From positions 186,001 through 250,000 of the forward strand of contig NZ_QWBU01000005.1 of NCBI RefSeq assembly GCF_003432075.1: a DNA stretch of 64,000 nt. Direction: 5' to 3'. The notes beneath the pieces were generated by a model, which saw only the letters and a program-made list of their open reading frames with translations, searched no databases and was not told the DNA's origin. The DNA is from Shinella sp. WSJ-2 (GTDB lineage Bacteria > Pseudomonadota > Alphaproteobacteria > Rhizobiales > Rhizobiaceae). Position numbers and translations under genes: made by a program. Shown in pieces: positions 29,402 through 37,826 of the stretch. Positions within the stretch are counted from its first letter, which is position 1. Every line of letters starts with the position of its first letter.

Positions 29402-30555
29402 CACTTACCCTCCCCTTGCTGAACGGAGCCGCCGAAGTTCGGATGCACAACGGCACCGCCGTTGGTCAGCATCGTCGCCTTGACGAGTTCATCCTCGACA
29501 TTGACCGAAACCGATTTCGTTTCCTTGTCGACCATGGTCTCGAGGAAGGTGATGAGGTTCTTGGCGTAGAGCGCGGATGCGGAGGCCGCGATGCGGCCCG
29601 GCACGTTGAGATAGCCGATGACCCTCACGCCCTCGACCTCGACGACTTTGCCGGGCTCGGAGCCCTCGATATTGCCGCCGCGTTCGACCGCGAGGTCGAC
29701 GACGACGGAGCCGGTCTTCATGGCGGCCAGCATCTGGCGCGTCACGAGACGCGGGGCCGGGCGGCCGGGGATCAGCGCGGTCGTGATGACGATGTCCTGC
29801 TTGGCGATATGGTCAGCCACGAGGGCCGCCTGCTTCGCCTGATACTCCTTGGACATCTCTTTCGCATAGCCGCCGGCGGTTTCTGCAGCCTTGAACTCGT
29901 CGTCCTCGACGGCGATGAACTTCGCGCCGAGCGAGGCAACCTGTTCCTTGGCGGCCGGGCGCACGTCCGTCGCGGAGACGGCCGCACCGAGGCGGCGGGC
30001 TGTAGCGATGGCCTGAAGGCCGGCGACGCCTGCCCCCATGACGAAAACCTTGGCGGCCGGAACGGTGCCGGCGGCGGTCATCATCATCGGCATGGCGCGA
30101 TCGAATTCATGGGCCGCGTCGATGACGGCCTGATAGCCGGCAAGGTTGGCCTGCGAGGACAGGATGTCCATCGACTGGGCCCGCGTGATGCGCGGCATCA
30201 ATTCCATGGCGAAGGTGGTGAGACCGGCCTTGGCTATCTCGGCGATGGCGGCTTCGTTGCCGTAGGGATCCATCGTGGCAATGACGATGGCGCCGAACTT
30301 GTAGGTGGAGATCTCCGCCGACGTCGGCCGGCGCACCTTCAGGACGACGTCGGCGGCATTCGCCTCGCCCGCCCCCACGATGCGCGCACCGGCAGCCTCG
30401 TAGTCCGCATCCAGGATTCGGGACCGAAGCCCCGCGCCGGTCTCGACGAGTACGTCGAGACCCAAGCTCTTCATTTTCTTGACTGTTTCAACGGAACCCG
30501 CGACGCGGCCCTCCGCTGCATCGCTTTCCCGTGCTATAAAAACACACTGACTCAA
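29401..30555 (-). CDS. pntAA: NAD(P) transhydrogenase alpha-1 subunit
   Basis: A 384-residue soluble NAD(H)-binding domain I, related to alanine dehydrogenase. The Rossmann motif [20 protein letters not shown] is at about 172-191, followed by [19 protein letters not shown]. The start is TTG at 30555 ([11 protein letters not shown]), supported by GGGAGG 8-9 nt upstream; no closer ATG fits the conserved N-terminus. It heads pntAA-pntAB-pntB. The upstream neighbour on the same strand is the short oxidase subunit, 88 nt away. Confidence 0.94.
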   Translation of the reverse strand: MSQCVFIARESDAAEGRVAGSVETVKKMKSLGLDVLVETGAGLRSRILDADYEAAGARIVGAGEANAADVVLKVRRPTSAEISTYKFGAIVIATMDPYGNEAAIAEIAKAGLTTFAMELMPRITRAQSMDILSSQANLAGYQAVIDAAHEFDRAMPMMMTAAGTVPAAKVFVMGAGVAGLQAIATARRLGAAVSATDVRPAAKEQVASLGAKFIAVEDDEFKAAETAGGYAKEMSKEYQAKQAALVADHIAKQDIVITTALIPGRPAPRLVTRQMLAAMKTGSVVVDLAVERGGNIEGSEPGKVVEVEGVRVIGYLNVPGRIAASASALYAKNLITFLETMVDKETKSVSVNVEDELVKATMLTNGGAVVHPNFGGSVQQGEGK

Positions 30556-30643
30556 ACCGTGGTCCTCCCCCGAGACTGGCCGTGTTGGATCACGGCGCCG
30601 GATGGCGCCGCGAAAAGCTGCAAATGAAATGCAGATTTTCAGA

Positions 30644-30868
30644 TCAACGGAGCAGGATGAACCCGACGACGTTGAGAATGATGAGCAGAAGCAGAGCGCT
30701 GAAGAAGCCGGCGCTGGTGAAGAAACCGGCAGCCATGGCGATCAGCAGGGCGACGCAGAACAGCGTGCCGTACTTGGCGCCGGCAATGAACAGGTTGTAG
30801 GTCTTCTCGTGCTCGGGATAGTCCATCGGAGCGCCCATTTCGACCGGTCCGGAATGATGTTCAGCCAT
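30644..30868 (-). CDS. aa3-type cytochrome c oxidase subunit IV
   Basis: A 74-residue protein (MAEHHSGPVEMGAPMDY...) with the PMDYPEHEKTYNLFI amphipathic segment followed by one or two hydrophobic stretches (AKYGTLFCVALLIAMAAGFF and SALLLLIILNVVGFILL). This matches the bacterial subunit IV family (PF07835), which is widespread next to pnt genes in rhizobia. GGAGAAGG lies 4 nt upstream of the ATG. It is probably a small accessory membrane subunit; its function in the oxidase is not established. Confidence 0.87.
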   Translation of the reverse strand: MAEHHSGPVEMGAPMDYPEHEKTYNLFIAGAKYGTLFCVALLIAMAAGFFTSAGFFSALLLLIILNVVGFILLR

Positions 30869-31064
30869 GATACCTTCTCCTAAGCACCTGCACCCCCAGC
30901 CGGAACACTCCACCCGATGAGCGCCTAATTTCACCAGACCCAAGGCGGCCCGCTTTTCCCTCATGCGCCAAAACGCAATGTCTTTCAGGCCATACACAAT
31001 GGATAGACAAAGCGCAACGGCAAGGACGGGGCTGGTTTGGCACCTGTATCGTTTCCGAAACGCA

Positions 31065-31094
31065 ACGGGCCGGTTTCCTTCGAAACCGGCCCGT
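31065..31094 (-). terminator. 13-bp hairpin terminator after the FeeM-like gene
   Basis: ACGGGCCGGTTTC (31065-31077) pairs perfectly with GAAACCGGCCCGT (31082-31094) around a CTTC tetraloop. It is 23 nt beyond the stop of the minus-strand acyltransferase gene. The minus-strand 3' flank TGCGTTTC is only moderately T-rich. Confidence 0.75.
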
Positions 31095-31116
31095 CTGCGA
31101 CATCATTACGCGCGTA

Positions 31117-31887
31117 TCAGCCAGCGTAGGCGTTGCCCGAAATCTGGATCTGGCCATGGCCGAAATGGGCGCGGCGAGCCGTCGGACGCACGGTCAGCGG
31201 GCTGAACGACATGTCGCCGCCGCGCGCGAACATCATCCGGCGCTCATAGGCTTCCGACTTGAAGAACGGGAAGCGCTTGTAGAGCGGCGGCAGCGTTTCC
31301 TTGGTGCGGGTCGCCATCAGCGTGAGATCGATGTTGTAATCGCCACAATCTTTCTGCGGCTCAACGATCGTGTCGGCATCGAAGACGCGCTTGTAGAAGG
31401 CGGCATGCTGCGGCTTGACGAGCTGCAGGCAGCGGTCGACAGCGAAATAGTCCGTCGCCATGGTAGCGATGCGCAACGTCAGGTACGGGATCGCCGGCAT
31501 TTCACGTAGCACCAGCGGATCGGCCGCCAACCGCACCGGGTCGATCAGCGACATGCCGGCGTCGAGAAAGGCGTCTATCTCCTTTGGGAAGATCGAGCCT
31601 GATGAGCTGACGCGATGCTCCGGCGTCACATGATGCAACCGCACCGTCGAGATCAGGCGCTCTTCATAGTAGATGCCAAAGACATAGGCGTGGCTGTCGA
31701 AATCGATGTCGTCGATCAGCGTGTTGCCCTTGAGCGGCAGGATGTCGGCCATCTTGTAGGCCTTGAAGCGGATGCGCGCGACCTCTTCCATGTCTTCGCC
31801 CGTTTCCACCCGGCGGTATTCCACCCGGTCGAGCAGTTCCAGAAGCTTGTCCGAAAAACGATTGGTCGCCGTATCCACGCTCGCCAT
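31117..31887 (-). CDS. FeeM / autoinducer-synthase-like N-acyltransferase
   Basis: A 256-residue protein resembling GNAT-fold N-acyl amino acid synthases and LuxI-type acyl-homoserine lactone synthases. Visible features are RIRFKAYKMADILPLKG near the N-terminus, LISTVRLHHVTPEHR (the strand-turn of the acyltransferase core) and a long hydrophobic middle (AIPYLTLRIATMATDYFAVD). These enzymes transfer an acyl chain from acyl-ACP to an amine. I see no LuxR gene beside it, so a quorum-sensing role is unsupported. ATG 31887 is chosen, with GGGGAT upstream. It is monocistronic: a 13-bp hairpin follows and the next gene upstream is 178 nt away. Confidence 0.7.
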   Translation of the reverse strand: MASVDTATNRFSDKLLELLDRVEYRRVETGEDMEEVARIRFKAYKMADILPLKGNTLIDDIDFDSHAYVFGIYYEERLISTVRLHHVTPEHRVSSSGSIFPKEIDAFLDAGMSLIDPVRLAADPLVLREMPAIPYLTLRIATMATDYFAVDRCLQLVKPQHAAFYKRVFDADTIVEPQKDCGDYNIDLTLMATRTKETLPPLYKRFPFFKSEAYERRMMFARGGDMSFSPLTVRPTARRAHFGHGQIQISGNAYAG

Positions 31888-32065
31888 TGCGCGCACATCC
31901 CCGATTGAAAGCCGGCAGCCACCGCGCTGCCATCACCACAATCGTCGATATACGACAATTTGTGTAAAATACCATTCATTAACCTTAATATGTGGTTAAC
32001 GCTAATTTTGAATAAACTAATGCAGCGTATCGATTTTATACGCCGCCGAAAAAAGCTGAAGAAAA

Positions 32066-34375
32066 TCAGGCGACGCGACGGCCGCTACGATGGGAATTGC
32101 CGGGTGTGCCGCCGAGCGTCTCGTAGAGATCACGCAGCGCGCTGAGCGACATCGGGGCCGCAAAGACATAACCCTGCACGAGATCGGCACACTCATACTT
32201 GTTGATGAGCGCCAGCTGCTCCTGCGTTTCCACACCTTCGATGACGATGCGCAGGCCCAGTTCGCGCGACAGGTTGACCGTGCCGCGCAGCAGTTTGAAG
32301 CGACGGGCGTCCTCGCCGATATTGCGCACGAAGGACCGGTCGATCTTGATGAGGTCGAGCGGCAGCTGGTCGAGATAGCTTAGGCTGGAATAGCCGGTGC
32401 CGAAATCGTCGATGGCGATCGTGATGCCGCGGGCGCGCAGTTCCTGGAGAATCGCCTGCACCTTCACCGGCTCTTCCATCAGGCAGCTTTCGGTGACTTC
32501 CAGATGCAGCCGGTGCGGTTCGAGCCCGGCCGCCTCCAGCGCCTCGGCAACGAGGTCGACGATACCGGTGCCACGCAAATCCTGCACCGAAAGATTGACC
32601 GAAACGCTCATGTGCGCCGGCCACGTTGCGCAGTCGGCGCAGGCGCGCATGATCATGAAACGCGTGATGTCGGAGACGATGCCTATCTCCTCCGCGATCT
32701 GGATGAAGACGTTCGGCGCGACCGGCCCACGTTCGGGATGCGTCCAGCGCGATAGCGCCTCGCAGCATTCGATGCGGGAGCCATCCGGTACGAACATCGG
32801 CTGGTAGGCGACCGACAGCGCATTGTCTTTGATCGCCTTGCGCAAGTCATCCTTCAGCTTCTGCCGATCGACATAGCGCGCGTCCATCTCCTGTTCGAAG
32901 AGTGTGAAACCGCCCTTGGCGCGCGATTTGGTCTCGAAGAGCGCAAGATCGGCGCGGATCTGCATCTCTTCCAACCGGAAATCCTCGCTCGGCACGGTGA
33001 CGCCGCCGGCGGAAAAGGAGACCTGAAGGGTCAGGCCGTCGATGGCATAGGTGCCGCGCAGCTGCTCGTGGACGCGGCGCATGCGCGTTTCAAGGTCGCG
33101 GCGATTGCTCTCGTTGGGGAAGAACAGAATGAATTCGTCGCCCATCAGATGGGCGGCCAGCACCTTGTCGCCAGTCAGGCGACGTACGCGCTCGGCAATG
33201 GCGCAGAGCAGCCGGTCGCCGGTAACATGGCCCTTCATGTCGTTGACGTGCTTGAAGTCGTCGACATCGAGGACCATAAATCCGACCGTACCGGGCTTCT
33301 TGCGCTCGGCCAGCGCTTCCTGGACGAGATCGGCGAAATAGGTGCGGTTTGGCAGGCCGGTCAGGCTGTCGTAGCGCACCATATGCAGGATCTTGTTTTC
33401 CGCCCGGACACGCGCTGTGACGTCCTCGAAGATCAAGACGGCGCCGCCGTTTTCCCGCGTCGACGCGGTGAATTCGAGATAGAGCCCATCCGTAACCTGC
33501 ACGAGTGCGCGCGAGCGCTCGCCTCTCAACAGCTCGTCGAGCTGGCGCAGGATCGCCTTGCTCTGATCGGCGTTGAAGAAGGTGTTGCGCACGCCAAAAC
33601 GCAGCACGACGTCGAGATGGCAATCCTTGAGCCGTTCCTGGCTACCGAGATGCAGGAGTTCGCAGGCGCGGCGGTTGGCCACGAGGATGCGATGATCAGC
33701 ATCCAGCATGAACAAGCCGTGCGGCATGTTGTTCAATGCGGTGTCGAAACGGTCAGCGATCGTCGAAATCTCGCGGGCGGCCAGCACGTTCTCATAGAGG
33801 AACGCGCGCACACCATTCGCCATCATGCGCGTCGTCAGGATGAAGGGCAGGATGAGGACGGCGAGCACCGCATGGTAGAAATCCTGCAGGCCGAGGAAGC
33901 CGAGTACCATCGGGATGCAGGCCGACAGCGTGATGTAGTCCACGGCGCGCCGGGAACCGTAGTTGCGACCGACCACCGAAACCATGGTGGCGAGCGTCAC
34001 CGAAATGCAAGCGAGTTCAGCAAAACTGTCGCGGCTGACGAGAAGGCTATAGCCGCAGGCCGAACCGAGCACGACCGTCGTACCAACGGCGCCGGTATTG
34101 TACCAGTTTTCCCAGAAGCGGATGCCATCCATGTCGAGCGCGTTTTTTTCCACGCGGTCGAAGCGACGCATGCCTTGCGCGCGCAGCGACCAGACGAGCA
34201 CGACCAGCGCGCTGCAGGCAAGAAAGAACGGATCGGCAGTCTTGGCGTAAACGAAGGAGAACGTGATGACATGCGAGATCATGCCCACGAAAAGGGTCTG
34301 GCGATTCCCGTACAGCGAGCTGACGAACGAAAGGTACACATCAGCTGGCAGTGTGTTTTGACCCTTATCCTTCAT
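32066..34375 (-). CDS. Membrane GGDEF-EAL c-di-GMP signalling protein with PAS-like domain
   Basis: A 769-residue protein. Five or six membrane segments fall between residues 28 and 183, then a PAS-like sensor (about 205-325, NMPHGLFMLDADHRILVANR), then GGDEF (about 335-495) and EAL (about 510-760). The cyclase signature reads LMGDEF at 410-415 in place of GGDEF, so cyclase activity is doubtful. The phosphodiesterase signature is intact (CEALSRW with Glu539, and DDFGTGYSSLSYL). It therefore most likely degrades c-di-GMP, or uses GGDEF as a GTP sensor. GGGAG lies about 10 nt before the ATG. Confidence 0.92.
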   Translation of the reverse strand: MKDKGQNTLPADVYLSFVSSLYGNRQTLFVGMISHVITFSFVYAKTADPFFLACSALVVLVWSLRAQGMRRFDRVEKNALDMDGIRFWENWYNTGAVGTTVVLGSACGYSLLVSRDSFAELACISVTLATMVSVVGRNYGSRRAVDYITLSACIPMVLGFLGLQDFYHAVLAVLILPFILTTRMMANGVRAFLYENVLAAREISTIADRFDTALNNMPHGLFMLDADHRILVANRRACELLHLGSQERLKDCHLDVVLRFGVRNTFFNADQSKAILRQLDELLRGERSRALVQVTDGLYLEFTASTRENGGAVLIFEDVTARVRAENKILHMVRYDSLTGLPNRTYFADLVQEALAERKKPGTVGFMVLDVDDFKHVNDMKGHVTGDRLLCAIAERVRRLTGDKVLAAHLMGDEFILFFPNESNRRDLETRMRRVHEQLRGTYAIDGLTLQVSFSAGGVTVPSEDFRLEEMQIRADLALFETKSRAKGGFTLFEQEMDARYVDRQKLKDDLRKAIKDNALSVAYQPMFVPDGSRIECCEALSRWTHPERGPVAPNVFIQIAEEIGIVSDITRFMIMRACADCATWPAHMSVSVNLSVQDLRGTGIVDLVAEALEAAGLEPHRLHLEVTESCLMEEPVKVQAILQELRARGITIAIDDFGTGYSSLSYLDQLPLDLIKIDRSFVRNIGEDARRFKLLRGTVNLSRELGLRIVIEGVETQEQLALINKYECADLVQGYVFAAPMSLSALRDLYETLGGTPGNSHRSGRRVA

Positions 34376-34830
34376 GGACTCGGCACTCCCTATGACGAGT
34401 GAGGGTTACCGGCCAACATTTAATGAATGATTTCGGGAAATTACCCAATAACAAGGGTGGCGTCAGGCATTATTGCACGCCTGTTCAATCGATGGAAGAG
34501 ACATTCAACCCAATATTGTATAAATAAGCCTTTCCTTGCGTCATACTCAACTTTTCATAGGCGCTTTGCGCAACTTCCTGACTCCAAGGCGATATAGTAT
34601 TGCGCCGGACTGCGGCAGAAAATTCTCAAGCGTGCAATCGCTGTTTGCAAATGCATGGTTAACAGCCTGCATATTGCGAACCTTAAAATCTTGCCAGTCC
34701 CACCGCGCGGGCCTAGACTCCTACCGCCTCTTTTCGAGGCTTTCGCCGTCATTTCGCCTGAAAAGGGGAATTGACTGAAGCAAGATTTGATATCAAATCC
34801 TGTTTTGGTATTTCTTTTTTGGAGCCCATC
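34376..34830. other. AT-rich intergenic region between divergent genes
   Basis: A 455-nt gap between the minus-strand GGDEF-EAL gene and the plus-strand amidotransferase. It is visibly more AT-rich than its neighbours and holds no convincing gene. The right end contains TTGACT at 34771-34776 and a perfect 16-bp palindrome at 34784-34799, 31 nt before the amidotransferase ATG. I see nothing else definite in the remaining stretch. Confidence 0.5.
34784..34799. promoter_or_regulatory. 16-bp palindromic operator candidate
   Basis: GATTTGATATCAAATC is a perfect inverted repeat just downstream of a TTGACT -35-like box (34771-34776), so a bound repressor would block transcription of the gamma-glutamyl-GABA hydrolase-like gene. 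The TTTGATATCAAA core looks like sites of GntR-type regulators; the regulator is not encoded next door. Confidence 0.55.
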
Positions 34831-35628
34831 ATGTCGAAACCCGTCGTCGCCATCCCCGCCGATATCAGGGAGATCGAAGGCAACGTCTGGCAGGCCACCC
34901 CTAACCAGTATGTCCGCGCTGCCGTAAAGGGCGCCGATGTCACCGTCTTCTTGGTGCCGGCGCTCGAGGACGACAATGATTTCGACGGCATTCTCGACCG
35001 GGTGGACGGGCTCCTCGTCAGCGGCTCGCGCACCAATGTGCACCCCTCGCTGTACGGCAAGGAAGCGACCGATGCGGAAGGCCCCTACGACCGGGCGCGC
35101 GATGCAACCAGCCTGCCGCTGATCGAGCGGGCGCTCGAGCGCGGCATTCCGCTCCTCGCCATCTGCCGCGGCATTCAGGAACTCAACGTCGTGCTCGGCG
35201 GCACGCTCGCCAACGAGATCCAGGAACAGCCGGGCATGTGGGATCATCGCAAGCCCGATACGCCGGTTCTCGACGTCGCCTACGGCATTCGCCAGACGGT
35301 GACCGTCAAGGAAGGCAGCTGCCTGGCCGGCATTGTCGGCGCAGGCGACGTGCAAGTGAACTCGCTGCACCGGCAGGCCATCTCGGAAAGGGCGCCGCGC
35401 CTAGCAGTGGAGGCGGTCGCCGAAGACGGCACGATCGAGGCCGTCTCCGTCATCGGCGCGAAGGCCTTTGCGGTCGGCGTGCAGTGGCATCCGGAATATT
35501 GGGTCGGCTCCGACCAGCCGTCCAACAAGCTGTTTGCCGCCTTCGGTAAAGCCGTGCGTGACTATGCCGCCGCTAAGCAGGGCCACAAGGCCGACGTTCT
35601 GCCCTTCGGCTCCGTCAAGTCCGCTTGA
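34831..35628 (+). CDS. Gamma-glutamyl-gamma-aminobutyrate hydrolase-family amidotransferase
   Basis: A 265-residue class I glutamine-amidotransferase-like hydrolase (PuuD/peptidase C26 type). The nucleophile elbow is Cys112 in AICRGIQELNVVLGGTL, and the triad is completed by His220 and Glu222 in GVQWHPEY. PuuD-type enzymes cleave gamma-glutamyl-GABA to glutamate and GABA in putrescine breakdown; no other puu genes are adjacent, so the substrate is open. GGAG lies 6 nt before ATG 34831. Its 3' end overlaps the convergent MFS gene by 14 nt. Confidence 0.87.
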   Translation: MSKPVVAIPADIREIEGNVWQATPNQYVRAAVKGADVTVFLVPALEDDNDFDGILDRVDGLLVSGSRTNVHPSLYGKEATDAEGPYDRARDATSLPLIERALERGIPLLAICRGIQELNVVLGGTLANEIQEQPGMWDHRKPDTPVLDVAYGIRQTVTVKEGSCLAGIVGAGDVQVNSLHRQAISERAPRLAVEAVAEDGTIEAVSVIGAKAFAVGVQWHPEYWVGSDQPSNKLFAAFGKAVRDYAAAKQGHKADVLPFGSVKSA

Positions 35629-36823
35629 TCGTATCCAGCAGCCAAAGAAGCAGCGCGGCCAGACTGAAGGCCGCGCCCACACCGCAGACGCCCGCCCAGC
35701 CGAAATGCGCATAGCTCGCCGTCGACGTGATGGCTCCTAGCGCACTGCCGGCCGAGTAAAACACCATGTAACCGCCGACCAGACGACTACGCGCTTCCGG
35801 GCGGCGCGCGAAAATCAGGCTCTGGTTCGTGACGTGCACCGCCTGAACGGCGAAATCGAGCATCACCACCCCCATGGCAAAAACGACAAGGGAGCGGGGC
35901 AGAAACCCGATCGCCAGCCATGACAGGGAGAGCAGCACAAGCGACACCCCCGTCACGCGCCCGGAACACCCCTTGTCGGCCAGCCGCCCCGCCCTGCCCG
36001 CCGCCAACGCACCAGCAAGCCCGGCAATGCCGAAGAGGCCGATCTGCATGTGCGAAAGCGAGAACGGTGCGGCGCTGAGCGGCAGGACCATCGCCGTCCA
36101 CAGCGTGCTGAAACTCGCAAAGACCAGGAAGGCAAAGCCGGCGCGCAGACGCAACACAGGGTCGCGCAGGAAAAGCCGCGGTATCGATTTCAGCACCGCC
36201 GAATAACGCTCCGTGCTCGCAACGGGCACATCACGCGGCAGAACGCGGGCGAGAAGAAGGCCGAGCAGCAGCATGATGCCCGCCGAAACGAGATAGACGA
36301 CCCGCCAGCCGGCAAGATCCACCAGCACCCCGGCAACGAAACGGGCGGCAAGGATGCCGATGACGACGCCGCTCGTGACCAGCCCGACGAACCGGCCCCG
36401 ATCCTGCGGTCGCGCCAGGGCCGCACTCATCGCCACCAGCACCTGAACCACCACCGCCAGCAGCCCCACGACGATCATGCCGCCGAACAGCACGAACACA
36501 TTCGGCGCAAGCGCGACGGTAGAGAGGGCTACTGCGGATAGCAGCGTCTGGACGAGGATCAGCTTGCTGCGATCGACGATATCGCCAAGCGGGACGATCA
36601 GGATGAGCCCCGCCGCATAACCGATCTGCGTCAACGTCACGACAAGGCCGACAGCACCGGGTGCAATGCCGAAACTCGCCGCGATCGTGTCGAGAAGCGG
36701 CTGGGGGGCGTAGATGGTGGCGACGCTCGCTCCGCAGGTCACCGCGAAAAGCAGCAGCATCCCGCGGGAGAGAAGCGGCGCCGTTTCAACAGCGCGGCGG
36801 GCGGTATCGGTCATTGTGTCCAT
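35615..36823 (-). CDS. MFS transporter (YnfM/drug-exporter-like)
   Basis: A 402-residue inner-membrane protein with about 12 hydrophobic segments. The loop 2-3 motif GDIVDRSKLILVQTL corresponds to the MFS signature G-x-x-x-D-R-x-G-R-R/K, and a second copy occurs in the middle (GRLADKGCSGRV). Such proteins export drugs, arabinose or similar small molecules by proton antiport. GAGGAA lies 5 nt upstream of the ATG. It is divergent from an HxlR regulator across 96 nt, which strongly suggests local control. Confidence 0.88.
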   Translation of the reverse strand: MDTMTDTARRAVETAPLLSRGMLLLFAVTCGASVATIYAPQPLLDTIAASFGIAPGAVGLVVTLTQIGYAAGLILIVPLGDIVDRSKLILVQTLLSAVALSTVALAPNVFVLFGGMIVVGLLAVVVQVLVAMSAALARPQDRGRFVGLVTSGVVIGILAARFVAGVLVDLAGWRVVYLVSAGIMLLLGLLLARVLPRDVPVASTERYSAVLKSIPRLFLRDPVLRLRAGFAFLVFASFSTLWTAMVLPLSAAPFSLSHMQIGLFGIAGLAGALAAGRAGRLADKGCSGRVTGVSLVLLSLSWLAIGFLPRSLVVFAMGVVMLDFAVQAVHVTNQSLIFARRPEARSRLVGGYMVFYSAGSALGAITSTASYAHFGWAGVCGVGAAFSLAALLLWLLDTIKRT

Positions 36824-36919
36824 GATCGTTCCTCATTCATCAAGTCCTATGATGAGACCACTTGCGACACAATCATTCCAGTTCTATTTTAGGACCGGAT
36901 TTCGTTTGGAGAGACGAGC
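36824..36919. promoter_or_regulatory. Shared divergent promoter region MFS / hxlR
   Basis: The 96-nt gap must hold both promoters and the HxlR binding site. A weak inverted hexamer GTCCTA (36844-36849) / TAGGAC (36890-36895) brackets it, and TTGCGACACAATCATT lies in between. No strong symmetric operator is visible, so the site itself is not assigned. Confidence 0.4.
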
Positions 36920-37384
36920 ATGAAGCGCAAGAGTTTTCGTGAAGCCGAGTGCCCTGTGGCGCGCACTCTGGATGCGATCGGTGACTGGTGGTCGCTGCTG
37001 ATCGTGCGCGATGCCTTCGACGGCATCAAACGCTTCGGCGCCTTCCAGCAGAATCTCGGCATCGCCAAGGGCATGCTGAGCACGCGCCTGCGGGATCTCG
37101 TGGACGCCGGTGTGCTTGAACTCGTGCCGGCATCGGACGGCAGCGCCTATCAGGAATATGCCCTCACGGAAAAAGGCCGCGGCCTCTTCCTCGTTATTGT
37201 CGCGCTGCGGCAATGGGGAGAAGACAATCTCTACCGCGAGGATGAGCCGCGATCCGTTCTGGTGGACGCCGAAAAGGGCCAGCCGATCGCGCCGCTAGGG
37301 CTGCGCGCCTCGGACGGCCGCCGGCTCGATTGGACCGACACCCGCGTCGAGGCCGCTGAAATCAATCCGCGGAAATCATCGTGA
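36920..37384 (+). CDS. HxlR-family transcriptional regulator
   Basis: A 154-residue winged-helix regulator. CPVARTLDAIGDWWSLLIVR with Cys11 and the following RFGAFQQNLGIAKGMLSTRL recognition helix are the HxlR signature. Members often sense electrophiles or oxidants through the N-terminal cysteine and repress a divergent gene, here the MFS exporter. GGAGAG is 7 nt before the ATG. The 3' end overlaps the convergent Inh-like gene by 23 nt. Confidence 0.93.
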   Translation: MKRKSFREAECPVARTLDAIGDWWSLLIVRDAFDGIKRFGAFQQNLGIAKGMLSTRLRDLVDAGVLELVPASDGSAYQEYALTEKGRGLFLVIVALRQWGEDNLYREDEPRSVLVDAEKGQPIAPLGLRASDGRRLDWTDTRVEAAEINPRKSS

Positions 37385-37766
37385 CCATGGCATCGGCGGG
37401 CTCGACCGTCTCATAGGCACCGTCGCCGTCGACGACGGTTAGGATCGGCTCGCCGCGCGCATCCGCAACGACCACCGTGCCATCGCCATTGTTGATCCAG
37501 GTCCGCGCCGCAGAAAGGCCCGGCCAGACCGCGTCGCAATCGGCATTCGCGGTGAAGCGTTCGCTACGGCTGGAAATGCGGGTACCGCGTTCGGCAAGGC
37601 AGGCCGTCTTCGCCGCGACGTTGGAGATCGTATAGGCGTGGTCGGTCGCGGTAGCCGGGATCGAATTCGAGACGACCGGATCGATATCGGGCGCCTGGTG
37701 ATGGGCCACGCTCCAGAGACCGAACGAGGCCACACCGACTGCGGCGACCATCATCAGCATCTTCAT
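37362..37766 (-). CDS. Exported protein, Inh/Omp19 protease-inhibitor-like
   Basis: A 134-residue protein with an N-terminal hydrophobic signal (MKMLMMVAAVGVASFGLWSV). The mature part has two cysteines (Cys56, Cys77) and ends in short beta-hairpin phrases (TWINNGDGTVVVADARGEPI), a layout like the AprI/Inh metalloprotease-inhibitor barrel. No AprA-type protease gene is present here. AAGGAG lies 7-8 nt upstream of the ATG. The fold call is by pattern and is tentative; the export signal is clear. Confidence 0.5.
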   Translation of the reverse strand: MKMLMMVAAVGVASFGLWSVAHHQAPDIDPVVSNSIPATATDHAYTISNVAAKTACLAERGTRISSRSERFTANADCDAVWPGLSAARTWINNGDGTVVVADARGEPILTVVDGDGAYETVEPADAMVTMISAD

Positions 37767-37826
37767 GGCATTCTCCTTCGCAACGACTCGTCGGAAGGAT
37801 CATGCGCCGCCAAACTTGCCGAAGGG

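Noticed and set aside
35615-35628. Overlapping convergent ends of the amidotransferase and MFS genes as a regulatory element
   Set aside because: A 14-nt overlap of stop regions is common in compact bacterial genomes and needs no special explanation.
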